Assembly: GCA_038216655.1 (NCBI GenBank)
Contig: JBBQPZ010000016.1
Location: forward strand, 13,209 to 77,208
Reading direction: 5' to 3'
Source: JAFDWR01 sp038216655
GTDB lineage: Bacteria > Armatimonadota > Fimbriimonadia > Fimbriimonadales > Fimbriimonadaceae
DNA: 64,000 nucleotides
Shown: in pieces, positions 46,646 to 56,352 of the stretch
Numbering within the stretch: the stretch's first letter is position 1
Layout: every line of letters starts with the position of its first letter
The notes under the pieces: generated by a model
The model's database searches: none
Told to the model about the DNA's origin: nothing
The model's input: only the letters and a program-made list of their open reading frames with translations
Translations under genes and position numbers: made by a program

Positions 46646-48973
46646 ATGAACCTCCTCGCTCTTTCCCTCCTGGCCGCCACTCCTCAAAAGGATGCGCCGA
46701 TCGATCGACACGCGCTGGTCAGCCGACACAACGTGGTGCTGACCGCCTTCGAGGGCGAGCGCCCGGTGCAGGTCGGGAACGGCGAGTTTGCCTTTGGCAT
46801 GGACATCACCGGGCTCCAGACCTTTGTGCCCTTCAACACAATGTCGCACTGGGGCTATCACAACGGTCCGGTCCCCGCGGGAACGAAGATCGAGGATTTC
46901 CAGGGCCAGGTCTGGGACACGCACGGCCGTCCCGTCCGCTACCCGATGCCCGACCCGAGCCACCCGGTAATTTCCGAGTGGTTGGCGGCGAGTCCGCACG
47001 CCATCAACCTGGGCCGTATCGGGCTGATCCTGACCAAGCGGGATGGCTCCGAGGCAGAAGTGGCTGACCTTCGAAATCCCAAGCAGACGCTTGATCTTTG
47101 GACCGGTCTTGTCACGAGTCGCTTCGAGATCGAGGGCGAATCCGTCAGCGTCGTCACCGCCGCCGATCCGAAGGTCGACTCCGTCGCGGCTCGGATCGAA
47201 TCGCCGCTGGTCAAGGAAGGACGTCTTGCCGTTTTCCTCTCCTGCCCGGGTAACAATCCCGCCGGCTTCGCAAACTTCATCGGGGACTGGAGCCGCCCGG
47301 GGCACTTCGACCTCACTTCCCCTCCCAAATCCCACAGCGCTTCCTTCTCCCGGCACATGGATGAGCTGACCTATCACGTCGGCCTCACTTGGAGCGGGTC
47401 GGTCGCGCTTCAAATGCCCCACTACTCGGGCGCCAAGCTCGAGCTTCTGAAGGCGGAGTACGGTGCCCGCGACAGGTGGGTAGACGTCACGGACAGTCTG
47501 CGCCCATTAATCTCCAATGGCGAACTGTCCGTCCGCGCCACAAACGACCTCACAAAGGAGGATCCGTACCTTCAGGTGCGCAAGACCTTGCGGGTCACCT
47601 ACCGCATATCGGCAGTGACGAAGACCGCCGAGGTCGGTGAAAACGAAGACCTTCGGCTTGATGCCGATCCCAACCGCCACCGAATCGTTCTGAGACCGGC
47701 GGGATCAGAGCTTGCCTTCTCCTGTACGTTCGCCCCTGCGGCCTTCGCCAAGAGCCTGCCCGACGCCGGGCAGGTTATCGAGGCCAGCCGTCAAGGCTGG
47801 CCGCAATACTGGAAAAGCGGTGGGGCGATCGATCTCTCCGGCAGCACCGACCCGCGTTGGAAGGAGCTCGAGCGCCGCCTCGTCCTCTCTCAGTACTTGA
47901 TGAAGGTCAACGAGGCGGGCTCATATCCGCCTCAGGAGAGCGGACTCGTGAACAATGGCTGGTTCGGGCGGTGGCACATGGAGATGCTCTGGTGGCACGC
48001 CGCTCACTGGGGACTCTGGAATCGCTGGCCCGAAGCGAACCCGAGTCTGGACATCTACAACAAGCTCCTGGCCACCTCGACCAAGCTCGCCAAGAGCGAG
48101 GGATACCTCGGAGCACGCTGGCCCAAGTGCATCGGTCCGAACCTGCGTGAGTGGCCACACGAGATTCACGCGTTGCTCATCTGGCAGCAGCCGCACCCGA
48201 TCTTCTTCGCCGAGTTGGACTACCGCGCTCACCCGACCCGGCAGACCCTCCTGAAGTGGAAGCCCGTCGTTGACGCCACCGCCGACTTCATGTCTTCCTA
48301 CGCGTTCTTCGACAGGGCAACGAACCGGTATGTGCTCGGCCCGCCGCTGCAGGTCGTCTCGGAGAACGCTACGGTGAAGACCGCGCTGAACCCGACCTTT
48401 GAACTTGGATACTGGCGGTTCGGCCTACGCACCGCACAGCTCTGGCGCGAGCGCCTGGACCTAGCCCGGGTTCCCGTGTGGGACAAGGTCCTGAAGGGGC
48501 TGTCTCCTTTGCCTACCGAGAATGGCCTATATCTGCTCCACGAAGGAGTCAGGGACATGTGGACCAAGTTCAACTTCGAACATCCAGCCCTCACCGGCGC
48601 TTACGGCCTCCTCCCCGGCGACGGTGTGAACAAGGCGTCAATGCGCCGCACTCTCGACAAGGTCATGGCGACCTGGGACTTCAACCACACCTGGGGCTGG
48701 GACTTCCCGATGCTCGCGATGTGTGCGGCGCGACTTGGCGAGCCCGATCGCGCGATTGATCTCCTCATGCACCCGGCAGCGGGTTTCCAATTCGACGCCC
48801 GAGGCCTCGCCACCGGCGGCCCCTTCCCCTACTTCCCCGCCAACGGCGGGCTGTTGTACGCGGTCGCCATGATGGCGCAAGGCTGGGACGGATCTCCCAA
48901 GACCCAGGCACCAGGTTTCCCGAAGAACGGGCGCTGGAACGTGCGCTACGAGGGGCTCGCACCAGCCTTGTAG
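46646..48973 (+). CDS. Secreted six-hairpin glycosidase-like protein
   Basis: A 775-residue protein from the ATG at 46646 (a TTG lies just before it). It has a short signal peptide (MNLLALSLLAATPQ). An N-terminal beta-sandwich starts VLTAFEGERPVQVGNGEFAFGMDITG, as in GH65/GH95-type enzymes, and an (alpha/alpha)6 barrel occupies about 380-770 with conserved aromatic segments NNGWFGRWHMEMLWWHAAHW and HTWGWDFPMLAMCAARLGEP. Glu in the HMEM segment and Asp in the WGWDFP segment are catalytic candidates. I cannot assign a CAZy family. It probably acts on extracellular oligosaccharides. Complete and not fused to other domains. Confidence 0.72.
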   Translation: MNLLALSLLAATPQKDAPIDRHALVSRHNVVLTAFEGERPVQVGNGEFAFGMDITGLQTFVPFNTMSHWGYHNGPVPAGTKIEDFQGQVWDTHGRPVRYPMPDPSHPVISEWLAASPHAINLGRIGLILTKRDGSEAEVADLRNPKQTLDLWTGLVTSRFEIEGESVSVVTAADPKVDSVAARIESPLVKEGRLAVFLSCPGNNPAGFANFIGDWSRPGHFDLTSPPKSHSASFSRHMDELTYHVGLTWSGSVALQMPHYSGAKLELLKAEYGARDRWVDVTDSLRPLISNGELSVRATNDLTKEDPYLQVRKTLRVTYRISAVTKTAEVGENEDLRLDADPNRHRIVLRPAGSELAFSCTFAPAAFAKSLPDAGQVIEASRQGWPQYWKSGGAIDLSGSTDPRWKELERRLVLSQYLMKVNEAGSYPPQESGLVNNGWFGRWHMEMLWWHAAHWGLWNRWPEANPSLDIYNKLLATSTKLAKSEGYLGARWPKCIGPNLREWPHEIHALLIWQQPHPIFFAELDYRAHPTRQTLLKWKPVVDATADFMSSYAFFDRATNRYVLGPPLQVVSENATVKTALNPTFELGYWRFGLRTAQLWRERLDLARVPVWDKVLKGLSPLPTENGLYLLHEGVRDMWTKFNFEHPALTGAYGLLPGDGVNKASMRRTLDKVMATWDFNHTWGWDFPMLAMCAARLGEPDRAIDLLMHPAAGFQFDARGLATGGPFPYFPANGGLLYAVAMMAQGWDGSPKTQAPGFPKNGRWNVRYEGLAPAL

Positions 48974-49057
48974 GAAGCTACTTGGCATGCTGCGTGTCGC
49001 TCACGTGCTCCGTCCATACGGCAGATAGCCAACGCATGGCAGGAGTCGGATCGACGA

Positions 49058-50224
49058 TCAGATGCCGAGGAATAGACCTCGCACCTTCGGGTCGATGTGT
49101 TCCCTGACTACCGACTTGCTCGCCGAGCCGTAGGCCATCAACTCTCTGACCGCCGCCTCCAACGCGGGCCAGAACGCGGCGACGGGCGGCTTCGACTCAA
49201 AGTGCCACTCCCGCAATTCAAGAGCCCCGTCCCGGTTCCAAAACTCCGCGCGCGCCACCAGTTCGTCCCCGAAGAGCACGGGCAGGACGTAGTAGCCCCA
49301 CTTGCGTTTGGCCAAGGGGGTGTAGATTTCCCAGATGTAGTCAAAGCCGAACAGGTGGGCGATCATCTTTCGATCCCACATAAATGGATCGAGGGGTGCG
49401 ATGAATTTGGCACGGGGCTCGATCGAGGGCTCGTCCAGAAGCGCAAGGAACTGCGGCGTCACGTTTGCCTTGACCCCCTCAACTTCCACCGGAAGGATGT
49501 CGCCACGCTTGACAAGCTCGGCCAACGCGTCCCGCTTGTCATACATCAAGACGGTGTACGACCACACTTCAGGCGGAGCCGAGGGTCGGACAATTCCCAT
49601 CGCCCGATGCCGCTCCATGACGAGCTCCCGAATCGCATCCTTCGCCTCCAGAATGGGCTCGTCGCGAAGATGCTGAGGGACCACGCGTTCGGTGAGATCA
49701 TAAAGGTGCTGTCCGCTCTTGCGTCCCGACGTCATGATCATGCCCGAGTGCCATAGCGCGCGTAGGGTCTGCTTGGTCACGCTCGGTCCAAACCACGATC
49801 CTTTCCATTCCTCGCGGCGCTGCTGGAACTCGAAATCCTTTGGCATCATCGGACCGCGGTCGGTGATCTCCTTGAGTACCAGCTCGACCGCGTTCTTGTG
49901 GTCCTCGAATATCTTCTTCTCGAAAGACCGTCGCCCCACTTCGGAAATATATCGTCGCAGCGGCCAACCCGAGAACGGCACCAGCGACGCCATCTTGTCC
50001 CAGCCGTCGTAGATGTGCCGATCCTCGTAGGCAAGTTTCTGCCAGTCCCCGATCTTGTAACCCGCCAACCGCGCTTGGAGCACGAGGTCGTGGTTGCACC
50101 CGACCGGCGCGATCGGGTCGAACTGGATGCTTCGCAGCCGGTCAAAGCAAGCCTCTTGAGTTGCGCAAGGGGCAAAGTGATGCCGCACAAAGGCGCGACG
50201 AACATCCGCTTTAGACAGCTTCAC
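49058..50224 (-). CDS. Winged-helix DNA glycosylase of the YcaQ/AlkZ family (HTH_42)
   Basis: A 388-residue protein. The GTG at 50224 is preferred to the ATG at 50269, because it overlaps the DinB-family stop as GTGA and places the family N-terminus VKLSKADVRRAFV correctly. The catalytic QxD motif is Gln34-Phe-Asp36 in SIQFDPIAPV. Three winged-helix domains follow. The family excises bulky or crosslinked bases such as nitrogen-mustard or azinomycin adducts. It belongs to the QxD (YcaQ-like) subgroup and not the QxQ antibiotic-self-resistance subgroup. Coupling to the DinB-family gene suggests joint repair or detoxification of alkylating agents. Confidence 0.87.
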   Translation of the reverse strand: MKLSKADVRRAFVRHHFAPCATQEACFDRLRSIQFDPIAPVGCNHDLVLQARLAGYKIGDWQKLAYEDRHIYDGWDKMASLVPFSGWPLRRYISEVGRRSFEKKIFEDHKNAVELVLKEITDRGPMMPKDFEFQQRREEWKGSWFGPSVTKQTLRALWHSGMIMTSGRKSGQHLYDLTERVVPQHLRDEPILEAKDAIRELVMERHRAMGIVRPSAPPEVWSYTVLMYDKRDALAELVKRGDILPVEVEGVKANVTPQFLALLDEPSIEPRAKFIAPLDPFMWDRKMIAHLFGFDYIWEIYTPLAKRKWGYYVLPVLFGDELVARAEFWNRDGALELREWHFESKPPVAAFWPALEAAVRELMAYGSASKSVVREHIDPKVRGLFLGI

Positions 50225-50724
50225 CACGTCTCGGTGCGCCAAAGACCCCAGACGTTCGGCTCCTCCCACTCCTCAGGCGGCTCCTGGCCGTTGAGGCGAA
50301 GCGCGAGGAAGACGAGCCCCACATGCCAGCCGTCGTGCCACACCATGTGCTGCAGGAACATCACCGCGTTGTCGTAGGTGACGTGCTCGCTCGCCATCGG
50401 CCCGCCGTTCTCCAGCCCTTCCTTCACCGCCGCGCGAACTGCAATCCCGCTCGCCTCGACGCAGGCCTTGATCGCGTCCAAATCCGCGATCGGCGTGCCC
50501 TCTTTGTCGGCGTATGCGCTCCCCAATCCCGCCGCCTGCGCCGGCGCGACCTGCGACATGAAGAACTTTCGCGTATTGTGCATATGTGTGAGTTGGCGAT
50601 CGAGGGACATCCCGTCCTCGGAGGGCTTAAAGTGACGGTTCTCCTCGCTGATGAGGGTCATGACCGAGGTGACGATCCGGCATTGGCGATCCCAAGAATC
50701 GAGAAGGGCGTCGGCGAGTTCCAT
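50221..50724 (-). CDS. DinB-family protein
   Basis: A 167-residue four-helix bundle protein. The metal-binding His triad is visible: His in LTHMHNTRKFF, and two in HMVWHDGWHVGLVFLALR. DinB/YfiT proteins bind a divalent metal and act as thiol S-transferases or similar, in detoxification. Here the gene is upstream of, and overlaps by 4 bases, a YcaQ-type DNA glycosylase. No LexA box was sought with certainty. The region 50725-50796 should hold its promoter. Confidence 0.85.
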   Translation of the reverse strand: MELADALLDSWDRQCRIVTSVMTLISEENRHFKPSEDGMSLDRQLTHMHNTRKFFMSQVAPAQAAGLGSAYADKEGTPIADLDAIKACVEASGIAVRAAVKEGLENGGPMASEHVTYDNAVMFLQHMVWHDGWHVGLVFLALRLNGQEPPEEWEEPNVWGLWRTETW

Positions 50725-50796
50725 GCGCTCTATTATAAGGGATGTCTACATTATCGTCTACTATTTTGAACACCCTTGCTTACTAATCATCGATGG

Positions 50797-53046
50797 CTAC
50801 GTGGCTTTCACAACCAGATCGTAGGAGATCATGGCCGCGGTCTCGGAGTCCAGCACCGCTTGATATTGCCCGATGGGAATGTTCGGTTCGAACCAGTTTC
50901 CGTCGGCGAGGTATCCGATCATCCCGCCGCCAAAGTTGAAGTAACGCGTGCCGGTATAGGGCACAAGGGTGCTGATGTCTTCGTCCGCCATCTGGTCAAC
51001 AACCGGTGCCCCTTGGTCGATCACGTTCTGCCGTAGGATGCCCTGGGGATTGGCTCCCCCTTCGTACGCGATCTGATATTGAGTTTTGCCCTGCTGTAGA
51101 GCGAATGTGGCAAAAGCAAGGAGAACGAAGTGGCCATGGTCTCCGGGCTTGTACTTGATGAACATCACGGTGCCCGTGGGCGCGTAGGGCGTGATCGTCA
51201 CCTTCGATGTGGCCTGGTCGAGCCGGGTCTTTGAGCCATCGGGGTTCTTGACGTAGGCGATGACCTTCACTGTGATCACCCCCAAATCGCCTCCCGTCGT
51301 CACGAGATCGACGGTCGCGTGCGATCCCACGGTGATGATCGACGGCCCGACCAAACCGTCACTTGAAGACAGCGTTCCCAGGTTGGAGGTCTGGGTCCAG
51401 TGGTATTCGATGTCGCCATCGATAAACCCGATCGGCGGGGTGATGGTAAACATGACTCGCTGCCCCGCCGAGATCGACGCGGTCGCTGGACTTAGTCCGA
51501 ATGAAGGAACAAAAGCGGTCGCCGCCCAGAGCTCCCCCGTGTCGGCCGCGATGAGGTCGTGAAGGACCGCACCGATGTCGCCCGCCGTAAGCAAGGCGGT
51601 GGTGGCGGCGAGGATGGTCTCCAACGCCGTGATCGCCGCCAGGTACGCCACACTCGCCGCTCCCCTTTCCCCTGCTTCAAGCGCGGCTCTCTCCCCCGCC
51701 TTCAGCAATGGAGCGAGCGCCTTGAACAGATCCTGGCGAACGAGGCTGCTGTCCTTTAGGCGCGTAAGCTGCTTGGCCAGTGCGTCGCCATAGTGACCCT
51801 GCTGAGCAAGTGCATAGGCTTCCTGCCAGACGAGGTCCTGAATCTGAGCGACGTTGAGTGCGGCTTGCTCGACTACATCGGCATTACCGATGATTTGCTT
51901 CACACCCAAGACTTCGAGGACGACGCTGAAAAGGAGATCGACCGTCGCGGAGAGGATGTTCAGGGCGATCCGGGTCGACCGGAAGAGCGGGACCTGATCG
52001 ATGTACCGCGCCTCACCATAGAAACTAGGATCCTCCACGTTCTCCGACGAGCTCAAGACGACGATCTCGTAGAACGTCTTCGTCGCGCCCTGGTCAAGCT
52101 CGAACTTGATCGGCGCGGTCGAAACTGGGTTGAACGGCGCCTGTCCCGTAAAGAGATCTTCGATCGCGCTGAAGATACTCAGGCTCTGGGTCGTGGGAAG
52201 ACTTATCGGACCGGCAAACGATTCAACCTTCGGGAACATGGTGGCCGCTCCGCCGGAGGGCTGGGTGCCCGTCTTGTACACAAAGACCTTCCTGCGACAC
52301 CGGTAGTGGTTCGTCACTTGAACCGAGAGTGGAGCCGAGACTTGGACAACCTCGGTGCCACTCACGATTCCCGTCGGCTGAACCAGAAGCTCGGCCAATG
52401 AGTTGGCCATGGGGACTCCCACGGCAGCGGAAACCGGTCGCCCCTGCCCCGATGGGACGATCTCGTTGTACGCGGTTTGCAGGGCAGCGGAGATCTGCGC
52501 ATCCCCGTGGACGATCGCGAGGGGATCGGCAGCTAGCCGCGTGGCAATAACCTGCCCCAGGTCGATGACGGTCGGCTCGGCGGCGAGCAGCGAGAGAAGT
52601 TGGGCCGTCGCCGCGGGCGGCAATGTGTACGCACCCAGCATGAAGTACATCAAAGCGACCGCGGTAGAGAGGGGGTTGATGACATTGCTTGGGTTCGTTG
52701 GGTCCAAGAATGCGAACATGACGCCGTTGCCTGAGCCGTCCTGCATGCTCGCGAGCGACGGCGAGTTCGCGCTGATCTTGGCCGCAAACGTGTTCGGAGC
52801 GACTGTTGGGTTCACCGCGACTCCGGCGACCACAATCAGTTGATCGACCGGGATCCCGAATCCGGCGGGAAGGCCGAGGGTGCCAGCAATTTGCACCATC
52901 TTCCCTCCCCCGCCAATTCCCCCGCCGCCGCAGCCGATCAAGCTAAGTGGACCCAGCGAGAGGAGAAAGCCTCCGGCAGTGAGGAGAAGCTCACGACGGC
53001 CAAGGAGTCGCTGATCGGGTTGAGATGGCTTGATGATCTTTGTCAT
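50797..53046 (-). CDS. Tat-type lipoprotein of unknown function with Ig-like domain
   Basis: A 749-residue exported protein. The N-terminus has a twin-arginine (LLGRRELLLTAGGFLLSLGP) and then a lipobox SLIGC, so it is probably folded, exported by Tat and lipid-anchored. The glycine-rich segment after the Cys (GGGGIGGGGK) is a linker. A region at about 55-240 resembles surface or adhesion-type beta domains. A middle helical region includes ALEAGERGAASVAYLAAITALETILAATTALL. An Ig-like domain (about 555-650) starts FGLSPATASISAGQRVMFTI. I do not recognise the family. No neighbour points to a function. Confidence 0.7.
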   Translation of the reverse strand: MTKIIKPSQPDQRLLGRRELLLTAGGFLLSLGPLSLIGCGGGGIGGGGKMVQIAGTLGLPAGFGIPVDQLIVVAGVAVNPTVAPNTFAAKISANSPSLASMQDGSGNGVMFAFLDPTNPSNVINPLSTAVALMYFMLGAYTLPPAATAQLLSLLAAEPTVIDLGQVIATRLAADPLAIVHGDAQISAALQTAYNEIVPSGQGRPVSAAVGVPMANSLAELLVQPTGIVSGTEVVQVSAPLSVQVTNHYRCRRKVFVYKTGTQPSGGAATMFPKVESFAGPISLPTTQSLSIFSAIEDLFTGQAPFNPVSTAPIKFELDQGATKTFYEIVVLSSSENVEDPSFYGEARYIDQVPLFRSTRIALNILSATVDLLFSVVLEVLGVKQIIGNADVVEQAALNVAQIQDLVWQEAYALAQQGHYGDALAKQLTRLKDSSLVRQDLFKALAPLLKAGERAALEAGERGAASVAYLAAITALETILAATTALLTAGDIGAVLHDLIAADTGELWAATAFVPSFGLSPATASISAGQRVMFTITPPIGFIDGDIEYHWTQTSNLGTLSSSDGLVGPSIITVGSHATVDLVTTGGDLGVITVKVIAYVKNPDGSKTRLDQATSKVTITPYAPTGTVMFIKYKPGDHGHFVLLAFATFALQQGKTQYQIAYEGGANPQGILRQNVIDQGAPVVDQMADEDISTLVPYTGTRYFNFGGGMIGYLADGNWFEPNIPIGQYQAVLDSETAAMISYDLVVKAT

Positions 53047-53139
53047 GGCGGGTCTTCACACCTTACGAGTCAGGCGCAAGACAACGTAAGACGGGCCCGG
53101 TCCGCGCGGATCGAGGGACACTTTTCTTCGGGCCGGATC

Positions 53140-53328
53140 TCAAGTCACGGAGCCAGGAGCGGTTGGGCAATCTCGCCATTCCGCCTTCGAAATCGCGAAC
53201 GTCGGTTCCAACGGTGATGGTTGGGGACGCAGCCCGAGCTTCTTCAGCACTCCCTTTGACCGGTGGTTCTCGGCATGCGCGGAGGCCCAAATTCGCTCCA
53301 GTTCAAGGGTGTCGAAACCCCACGCCAA
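53140..53328 (-). pseudogene. Remnant of a GNAT (RimJ/RimL-like) N-acetyltransferase
   Basis: About 45 residues match the C-terminal acetyl-CoA part of RimJ/RimL-like GNATs: AWGFDTLELERIWASAHAEN, then RSKGVLKKLGLR. Intact enzymes have about 170-190 residues; the N-terminal two thirds are missing. Just upstream the frame shifts into sequence without GNAT likeness. It sits in the 598-base gap 53047-53644, which holds no intact gene. An overlapping frame starting near 53441 encodes a signal-like peptide and may be chance. Confidence 0.55.
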
Positions 53329-53644
53329 GACTGCCGCCCCCCGCTTCGGAAGGCGGAGCCACGGCTTGGATGACCTGGCTCATCGTCGGCAATGGCGAGG
53401 ACCGAGGCGAGAATGAAGGCGAGCGTTAAGAGGTATCGCATTCTTCCTCTGGCAGGATAGTAGTTCAATGGAAGTTGCAAGATATTGCTCATCACACCGG
53501 CAGTGCCAACAAACGGGGGCGAGATTGTGCTTGGCTACCTGGTTGAACTCAACGGACTTCTGGGAAGTCGCCCGCGACGCGAGGTTGTACTGGCCAAGGT
53601 TCGTGCGAGCCCGGATGAGGGTCCGCCTTGTCGGATAATCAATC

Positions 53645-56314
53645 ATGCTCTCGCTAGGGTTGATCCTATTAGCATCGATGTCCCCTGAGTCCGTTTGGGT
53701 CGAGGCGGAGTCGTTCGGGCCGCTGAAGGGATCTAATTTCTCCTTCATGGCCGAGGCACAGCAGACGCGTGGCTCTTGGTCGCTCGCTGGCCCCGAGGCG
53801 GCAGCGGCATGGACCCAGGGAGGCGAGAGCGAATTCCTGTCCATCGCCGCGAGGGCGGACGAACCTGCCGGAGTCGCGGTGTCGCGGAGCATTGTTGTCC
53901 CCGCAGGCGGGAGCTATCGCCTTTGGGTGCGCTACGCCGACTATCGCGCAAAGAACGAGGAGTTCCTCGTAGGCGTGCGGCAGGGCACAAAATCCCAAGC
54001 CTTTCACTTTGGTCTTATGCCCGTCGTGGATGAGCTCGATCCGATGAAGTTGCTGTGGGATTGGGCGTATGGCTGGGACTCGGCCACCTGCCCGCTCCAG
54101 GAAGGACCTGCGACCCTTGAAATCGCCACGACCGGTCCGACGGGCGCACGCCGGTGTGTCGACTGCCTCTGCCTTACGAGCGACGTAACTTACCGTCCAT
54201 CCGGTCGGGACAAGCCTCTATTCGGTTCGTGGTCACCGCTTGTCGAAATGAGGCGGTCCGGCATGCCGGATGTGGAGCCCTTCGTCAAGAGCCGGATGCC
54301 GAATTTAAGCCCCGCATCGGGTACCCCACCGAAATTCCTCTGGAATGTCGGCCCGCAGTGGTCAGACGAATTGAAGAAACCGCTACCGGAGCGGGTCGAC
54401 AGTCCGTTCAGCGTAGATCCTCCACTCCTGAAGGACTTCCTGTCCACATTTAAGGGGGCGAGGCCCCCCGTTTACAGCGACCTATCGAGTGGGCCCGTTT
54501 GGCATATCCCCAACTATCCGAGCGCCTTCGCGAGCGGATCGCCCTTTCTTGACTGGCTCGCGCGTAACCCGGACCGCCCTTTCGCGATCCTCCTCAATTA
54601 TGGGGAGCCCCAATGGCCCACCGGAGCGGATCGAAAGGCCATGCGTGCGAATCTGGAACGGCATCGCAAGCAGTTCGGCGGATTTATCGCCGGCGAAAAC
54701 CTGGCCTACGCAAACGTGGACGAGAAGGGCTTGGAGTCGGCGGTACGTACTGCTAAGAGTCGGGGAGACGTTCTGGCCGCCCTGAAGAAATTTAACACCG
54801 CCGCGACGGTGGCGAAGTTCAGTGACTATTTCGGCAGCCCCCTCAAACCCGAAGATGCTTGGGCCGACGTGGTTTCCTGTCTGTCGTCGAACAACGAGGC
54901 CCTCTGCCACGCTCTATGCTCCTGGGGGGTTCGACGGATCGGCCACGAAAACACGGGCAACAGCCCAACTCTAGCGCGGCGGCTTGCCTTCCTACGTGGA
55001 GCCGCGCGGCAATTCGGCGCTGAACTGGTCGATTACCAGTCGGCCAACCTCGGCGACTCCGCGACGATGTTCTCCCGGGAGAGCTATTTCTATCCCGCCT
55101 CTTCGAGATACATTCTCGACAACCAGTACGACGCTTGGGCGGGGGCGGGCACGAACTGGCTGCTCAAGGACTATCTCCTTTGGTATCTCGCCGGAGCATC
55201 CGCTTTCTACAACGAGCAAGGGATCGACATCTTCTGGAAGCCGGGGGGCAATTCAGCGGGAGATGGCTATCCCGTTCAGCTTTCCCCCAAAGGCAAGGTA
55301 GCCCAGGCCGTTCAGAAGGTGACCGGCAGCCATCCGCGATCCGTCCAGTTCACCCCTGTTGCGTTTCTCCTTGATCAAGCGCACGGCTGGTCGCAGGAGC
55401 GCTTTCAACCCGGGGCGTTTGGGCTCGACCCTACATGGAATCCGAAAGTGTTGAGTCCTGATCGTCACGAGGCCGCCATTCGAGGCTGGTTTGATGTCGC
55501 TTTTTACCCAGCCCCCGAAACTCAGAATGAGCCTGCGAGTGCCATTCGACAAACGTTCGTGAACGGAATCTTTGGAGATCTATTCGATGTCATCGTCACC
55601 GCGCCCGGGCGCACGGGAATTCTGAATGCCTACCCCGTCGTCATCGCCGCCGGTGAAGTCACCCTCGATGGAGAGTGGGCAGAGGCTCTGCGCAAATACG
55701 TCGAACAGGGGGGCACCCTGGTGGCGAGTGCCAACCAGTTCAGCGGCTCATTCCCGTCCGGCCTCGGTCTCACGTCTTCGGGCTCTCTGAACGAAGCGAG
55801 CGGCTACCGCTGGCTGGGCAAGACCGAATCGCCCTCGGGCCGATACCAATTTGGCTCTCTGTCCGGCGGACGAGTGTTGGCAAGGGCACCCTCGGGAGCG
55901 CCGATGGCGGTGCTGAACAGGGTGGGAAAAGGTCAGGTGGTCGCGATTGCCGTTCCGCTTGGATTGGGTCTCGATAACCGGCCCGTTCCTTTCCTAGGCC
56001 AATTGTTGCAGCATCTTGTCCAGGGTCTGACGCCGATCCGAGTGCATGGCGACGTCGAATGGACGCTCGGGCGACTGCCCGACGGCGGATGGCTCGTGGG
56101 GCTCTTCAACAACAAAGGCGTGACGAAACCTCAGCACGGTGTGTTGCCGACGGATTACACTCAGGCCGAAAGCGTGACTCTCCAATTCCCCTGGCCGGAT
56201 GTTCGGATCGAGGAGTGGATGGCGGGAGGTTCGCTGGTTCGAACGGGTTCGAACATCCAACTCACCGTCCCCGCTGGCGCCGTGCGGATGGTCGCACTCT
56301 ATCCAGTGAAGTGA
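53645..56314 (+). CDS. Large secreted protein, carbohydrate-associated, function unknown
   Basis: An 889-residue exported protein with a signal peptide (LSLGLILLASMS). The N-terminus (20-180) resembles a carbohydrate-binding module (VWVEAESFGPLKGS, then YRLWVRYADYRAKNEEF). The middle holds a TIM-barrel-like region with FAILLNYGEPQW, GGFIAGENLAY and RRIGHENTGN, candidate acidic sites of a glycosidase. The C-terminal part has a Rossmann-like segment (LNAYPVVIAAGEVTLDGEWAEALRKYVEQGGTLVAS) like the trimerisation domain of GH42-type beta-galactosidases, then a beta-sandwich. No CAZy family can be assigned. The gene stands alone on its strand. Confidence 0.65.
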   Translation: MLSLGLILLASMSPESVWVEAESFGPLKGSNFSFMAEAQQTRGSWSLAGPEAAAAWTQGGESEFLSIAARADEPAGVAVSRSIVVPAGGSYRLWVRYADYRAKNEEFLVGVRQGTKSQAFHFGLMPVVDELDPMKLLWDWAYGWDSATCPLQEGPATLEIATTGPTGARRCVDCLCLTSDVTYRPSGRDKPLFGSWSPLVEMRRSGMPDVEPFVKSRMPNLSPASGTPPKFLWNVGPQWSDELKKPLPERVDSPFSVDPPLLKDFLSTFKGARPPVYSDLSSGPVWHIPNYPSAFASGSPFLDWLARNPDRPFAILLNYGEPQWPTGADRKAMRANLERHRKQFGGFIAGENLAYANVDEKGLESAVRTAKSRGDVLAALKKFNTAATVAKFSDYFGSPLKPEDAWADVVSCLSSNNEALCHALCSWGVRRIGHENTGNSPTLARRLAFLRGAARQFGAELVDYQSANLGDSATMFSRESYFYPASSRYILDNQYDAWAGAGTNWLLKDYLLWYLAGASAFYNEQGIDIFWKPGGNSAGDGYPVQLSPKGKVAQAVQKVTGSHPRSVQFTPVAFLLDQAHGWSQERFQPGAFGLDPTWNPKVLSPDRHEAAIRGWFDVAFYPAPETQNEPASAIRQTFVNGIFGDLFDVIVTAPGRTGILNAYPVVIAAGEVTLDGEWAEALRKYVEQGGTLVASANQFSGSFPSGLGLTSSGSLNEASGYRWLGKTESPSGRYQFGSLSGGRVLARAPSGAPMAVLNRVGKGQVVAIAVPLGLGLDNRPVPFLGQLLQHLVQGLTPIRVHGDVEWTLGRLPDGGWLVGLFNNKGVTKPQHGVLPTDYTQAESVTLQFPWPDVRIEEWMAGGSLVRTGSNIQLTVPAGAVRMVALYPVK

Positions 56315-56352
56315 AGGTATCTGGGAGCCCCAATGCGTCTTTGATGGCACCC

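Noticed and set aside
53244..53441. Short secreted protein frame starting MRYLLTLAFILASVLAIADD
   Set aside because: The signal-like start is suggestive, but the rest overlaps the GNAT remnant in another frame and is unstructured; kept only as a note.
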